NCBI GenBank assembly: GCA_017645765.1
Contig: JAGCNV010000026.1
Coordinates: 124,001 to 188,000, forward strand
Length of the DNA stretch: 64,000 nucleotides
DNA from: a bacterium
GTDB taxonomy: Bacteria > UBP6 > UBA1177
Direction of reading: 5' to 3'
In this document: positions 62,730 to 64,000 of the stretch, in pieces
How the letters are laid out: every line of letters begins with the position of its first letter
How positions within the stretch are numbered: the first letter of the stretch is position 1
Notes under the pieces: generated by a model
Database searches by the model: none
The model's input: only the letters and a program-made list of their open reading frames with translations
Told to the model about the DNA's origin: nothing
Position numbers and translations under genes: made by a program

Positions 62730-62976
62730 TATCGAAAAACTTGCATTTTATCTTAAAATCCCCATAATTTCTGCGTTTATTGTTGCGCTGTGAGCAGCAG
62801 ATGTTATTTTGTGCGATCTGGGAATGATTTCCCGCTTTTCGTGAACGGTGAGCATTTCGCCGGCAGGTAACGAAGTTGCCAAAAGGCATTAAAAAGTTTT
62901 TTGGACTTCGGATGGTTGTTTACCGCAGGTAGACAGTCATTTATTTCAGCTTGACAATCGGTCGTTTTAAAAATTC

Positions 62977-63005
62977 AGGGCTTGGTTTTGTTTTAAGCCT
63001 TTTTG
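62977..63005 (+). terminator. Possible intrinsic terminator nested in a larger inverted repeat
   Basis: AGGGCTT (62977-62983) pairs with AAGCCTT (62995-63001, one G-T) around a T-rich loop, and the stem runs into TTTTT. Outside it, CAATCGGT (62955-62962) pairs with ACCGATTG (63009-63016). It could end the transcript from the DUF4130-type operon 316 bp upstream, or shape a small RNA. Confidence 0.4.
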
Positions 63006-63090
63006 TCAACCGATTGCGCCAAAATCCAAAACTCTTTGCAACAAGTTGATTTTATTAACTTTTTGTGAGCCATCAAAAAAAACTTTTATG

Positions 63091-63117
63091 CCAAAATGGT
63101 AGTCGTAAGCAAAATCG
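63091..63117 (+). promoter_or_regulatory. 27-bp element, copy 1
   Basis: Starts CCAAAATGGTAG and ends CAAAATCG; 23 of 27 bases match copy 2 at 63651-63677. It lies 25 bases before the ATG of the 164-residue gene and is followed by a T-run. Confidence 0.5.
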
Positions 63118-63142
63118 GTTTTTTTTGATGCAAAGGGGGATT

Positions 63143-63637
63143 ATGGGAAAAATTAATGATGCGGAAAGCTTGGTGCTTTTCGATTTTATTCGGGAGCTTG
63201 GCTACGAAAATCCGGGGAAACTTGCGAACTGGGTTCGCGAAATTATCAAAAACAAGGAAGATTTTGACAAACGGTTTCATGTTCCGAGTGCAGACAGTTT
63301 TTTCAACAGGCGTGAAGACAAGTTCATGCTTTCTCCTGAAGCCAAAATTCTGGTCGAAAATCTCTGTTTTTTAAAGCCCTATATGTCGTGCTTCGGAAAA
63401 TCTCTTGAAAGTCATCGTGAATTTCAGCCTTACCGCATTCTTTGCGGAGAGAAAACCGACAAGGCTGCTCTTGAGAAAAAGTTCAAGAGGCTGAAGATGG
63501 AACTTCAGGCGGAAAAAGAGCGGAACGAACGCGCAATGGCCAATCTGGAGTATTTTCACTCAATTCTTTTGAGCGATCAACCAATTGATATTACTGAAAA
63601 AAAACTAAAAGGAGATAAATGCGAGGAAGATCAATAA
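63143..63637 (+). CDS. Unrecognised protein with coiled-coil end, 164 residues
   Basis: The ATG at 63143 follows AAGGGGG; earlier in-frame residues come from the repeated element. The N-terminal 110 residues are a compact, mainly helical domain (VLFDFIRELGYENPGKLANW, FFNRREDKFMLSPEAKILVE). A coiled coil follows (LEKKFKRLKMELQAEKERNE), then a charged tail. No signal peptide or known catalytic motif. It is framed by copies of a 27-bp element and is the only cytoplasmic gene between the repair module and a new lipoprotein. Confidence 0.65.
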   Translation: MGKINDAESLVLFDFIRELGYENPGKLANWVREIIKNKEDFDKRFHVPSADSFFNRREDKFMLSPEAKILVENLCFLKPYMSCFGKSLESHREFQPYRILCGEKTDKAALEKKFKRLKMELQAEKERNERAMANLEYFHSILLSDQPIDITEKKLKGDKCEEDQ

Positions 63638-63650
63638 TTTTTTTTGCATA

Positions 63651-63677
63651 CCAAATTGGTAGCCTTAAACAAAATCG
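63651..63677 (+). promoter_or_regulatory. 27-bp element, copy 2
   Basis: Starts with the palindrome TACCAAATTGGTA (63649-63661) and ends CAAAATCG followed by TTTTTTG. It lies 35 bases before the ATG of the last gene. TTTTATTAACTTTT also occurs near both copies (before copy 1, after copy 2). Confidence 0.5.
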
Positions 63678-63712
63678 TTTTTTGTACTTTTATTAACTTT
63701 TGGAGGTTAAAG

Positions 63713-64000
63713 ATGAAAAAATTTCTTGCTTGTGCAGCTCTTTTTGCTGCGATGTTTCTGACGGTTTCATGCGGCGGAAGTGACAGCGGTAACGACAACA
63801 ACGAAGAAGGTGGAAACGGCACTGCCGAACAGCTTTGCCACTACGGCGAGTACAAGTGCGACGGCGGAAATTCCTATTTCTGCGGTTACATGGACGGAAG
63901 TAACGATCTGACTTGGAAATTCTCGGAACAGTGCGCGAACGGATGTGATTCCGTGACTGGAAAATGTTCGGAAGGTTCGAACAGTAATGACAATGGAAAC
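63713..64000 (+). CDS. Lipoprotein, N-terminal part only
   Basis: The ATG follows TTGGAGG. The signal peptide ends in the lipobox TVSC with Cys 20, followed by a Gly/Ser/Asn/Glu spacer. A cysteine-containing region begins near residue 45 (LCHYGEYKCDGGNSYFCGY, then CANGCDSVTGKC), and another Asn/Gly/Ser linker is starting at the edge. 96 codons are visible and the frame runs out of the window. The style matches the other lipoproteins here; what follows cannot be seen. Confidence 0.8.
   Translation, partial: MKKFLACAALFAAMFLTVSCGGSDSGNDNNEEGGNGTAEQLCHYGEYKCDGGNSYFCGYMDGSNDLTWKFSEQCANGCDSVTGKCSEGSNSNDNGN

Larger units (their letters stand above)
62662..63142. other. 481-bp intergenic region
   Basis: Holds a third CGATATTT/CGCCGCC element, an inverted repeat pair with a terminator-like hairpin, and the first copy of the 27-bp element (separate entries). 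On the minus strand about 45 codons are open between a TAA and a TAA (roughly 62750-62885, LPAGEMLTVHEKREIIPRSH), without a ribosome site. I do not call a gene there. Confidence 0.6.

Noticed and set aside
62524-62889. A 121-codon minus-strand frame after the 683-residue gene.
   Set aside because: It overlaps the end of the plus-strand gene and a repeat element, and lacks a ribosome site.

Overview
The window looks like a piece of a chromosome from an anaerobic, low-to-mid GC Gram-negative bacterium. The Gram-negative signs are LapA/LapB-like proteins, an MlaE-type lipid transport permease, a probable outer-membrane barrel protein and many lipoproteins. An HydF gene suggests [FeFe]-hydrogenase metabolism. 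One protein carries CGNGIID...C disulphide repeats and another a CGDDGCGG motif, both common in Myxococcota and other former Deltaproteobacteria, and the acid-rich linkers behind lipoprotein signals fit the same group. I cannot assign a lineage with confidence.

Layout. 1-6.9 kb: a cut-off AAA_14/DUF4143 ATPase with an operator-like promoter, then two tandem DUF1566 (Lcl_C) lipoproteins that share an almost identical upstream region and signal peptide, then the wreck of a third. 6.9-12 kb: a 1360-residue dikinase-like protein and an acidic lipoprotein. 12-17 kb: tRNA-Glu, tRNA-Gln and several exported proteins. 17-25 kb: lexA, a barrel protein, lapA/lapB-like genes, a cysteine-rich lipoprotein with a thioredoxin-like lipoprotein, era and ansA. 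25-34 kb: HAD phosphatases, an MshEN-HD-GYP protein, nagZ, coaX, pyrD, wecB, a glycosyltransferase and hydF. 34-37 kb: a second AAA_14 ATPase and a KilA-N protein lying between two structured direct repeats. 37-43.5 kb: a two-gene operon of a CsgG/Sel1-type protein and a 1441-residue DUF1566 lipoprotein. 43.7-51 kb: housekeeping genes (aroQ, rimM-khpA-rpsP-ffh, mlaE with a broken ATPase partner, lpdA) and a radical SAM protein of the DNA-repair type. 51-60 kb: a 2844-residue lipoprotein. 60-64 kb: the usual partner of that radical SAM protein, two unrecognised genes, and the start of another lipoprotein.

The main theme is a modular surface-lipoprotein family. Its unit is a header (NICTG...CY...GQDAxYA), then two DUF1566 domains of different subtype, then EGF-like CxCG repeats. 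I count eight headers and sixteen DUF1566 domains in four intact genes. The largest member also carries 14 copies of the peptide GDPIM, whose DNA copies differ only at synonymous positions. I consider this the most novel signal in the window.

Three kinds of short non-coding repeat stand out: CGATATTT/CGCCGCC elements (three copies, two inverted around lpdA), hairpin-rich direct repeats around the KilA-N gene with a compensatory base-pair change, and a 27-bp element repeated upstream of the last two genes. No CRISPR array, rRNA, intact transposase or prophage was seen.
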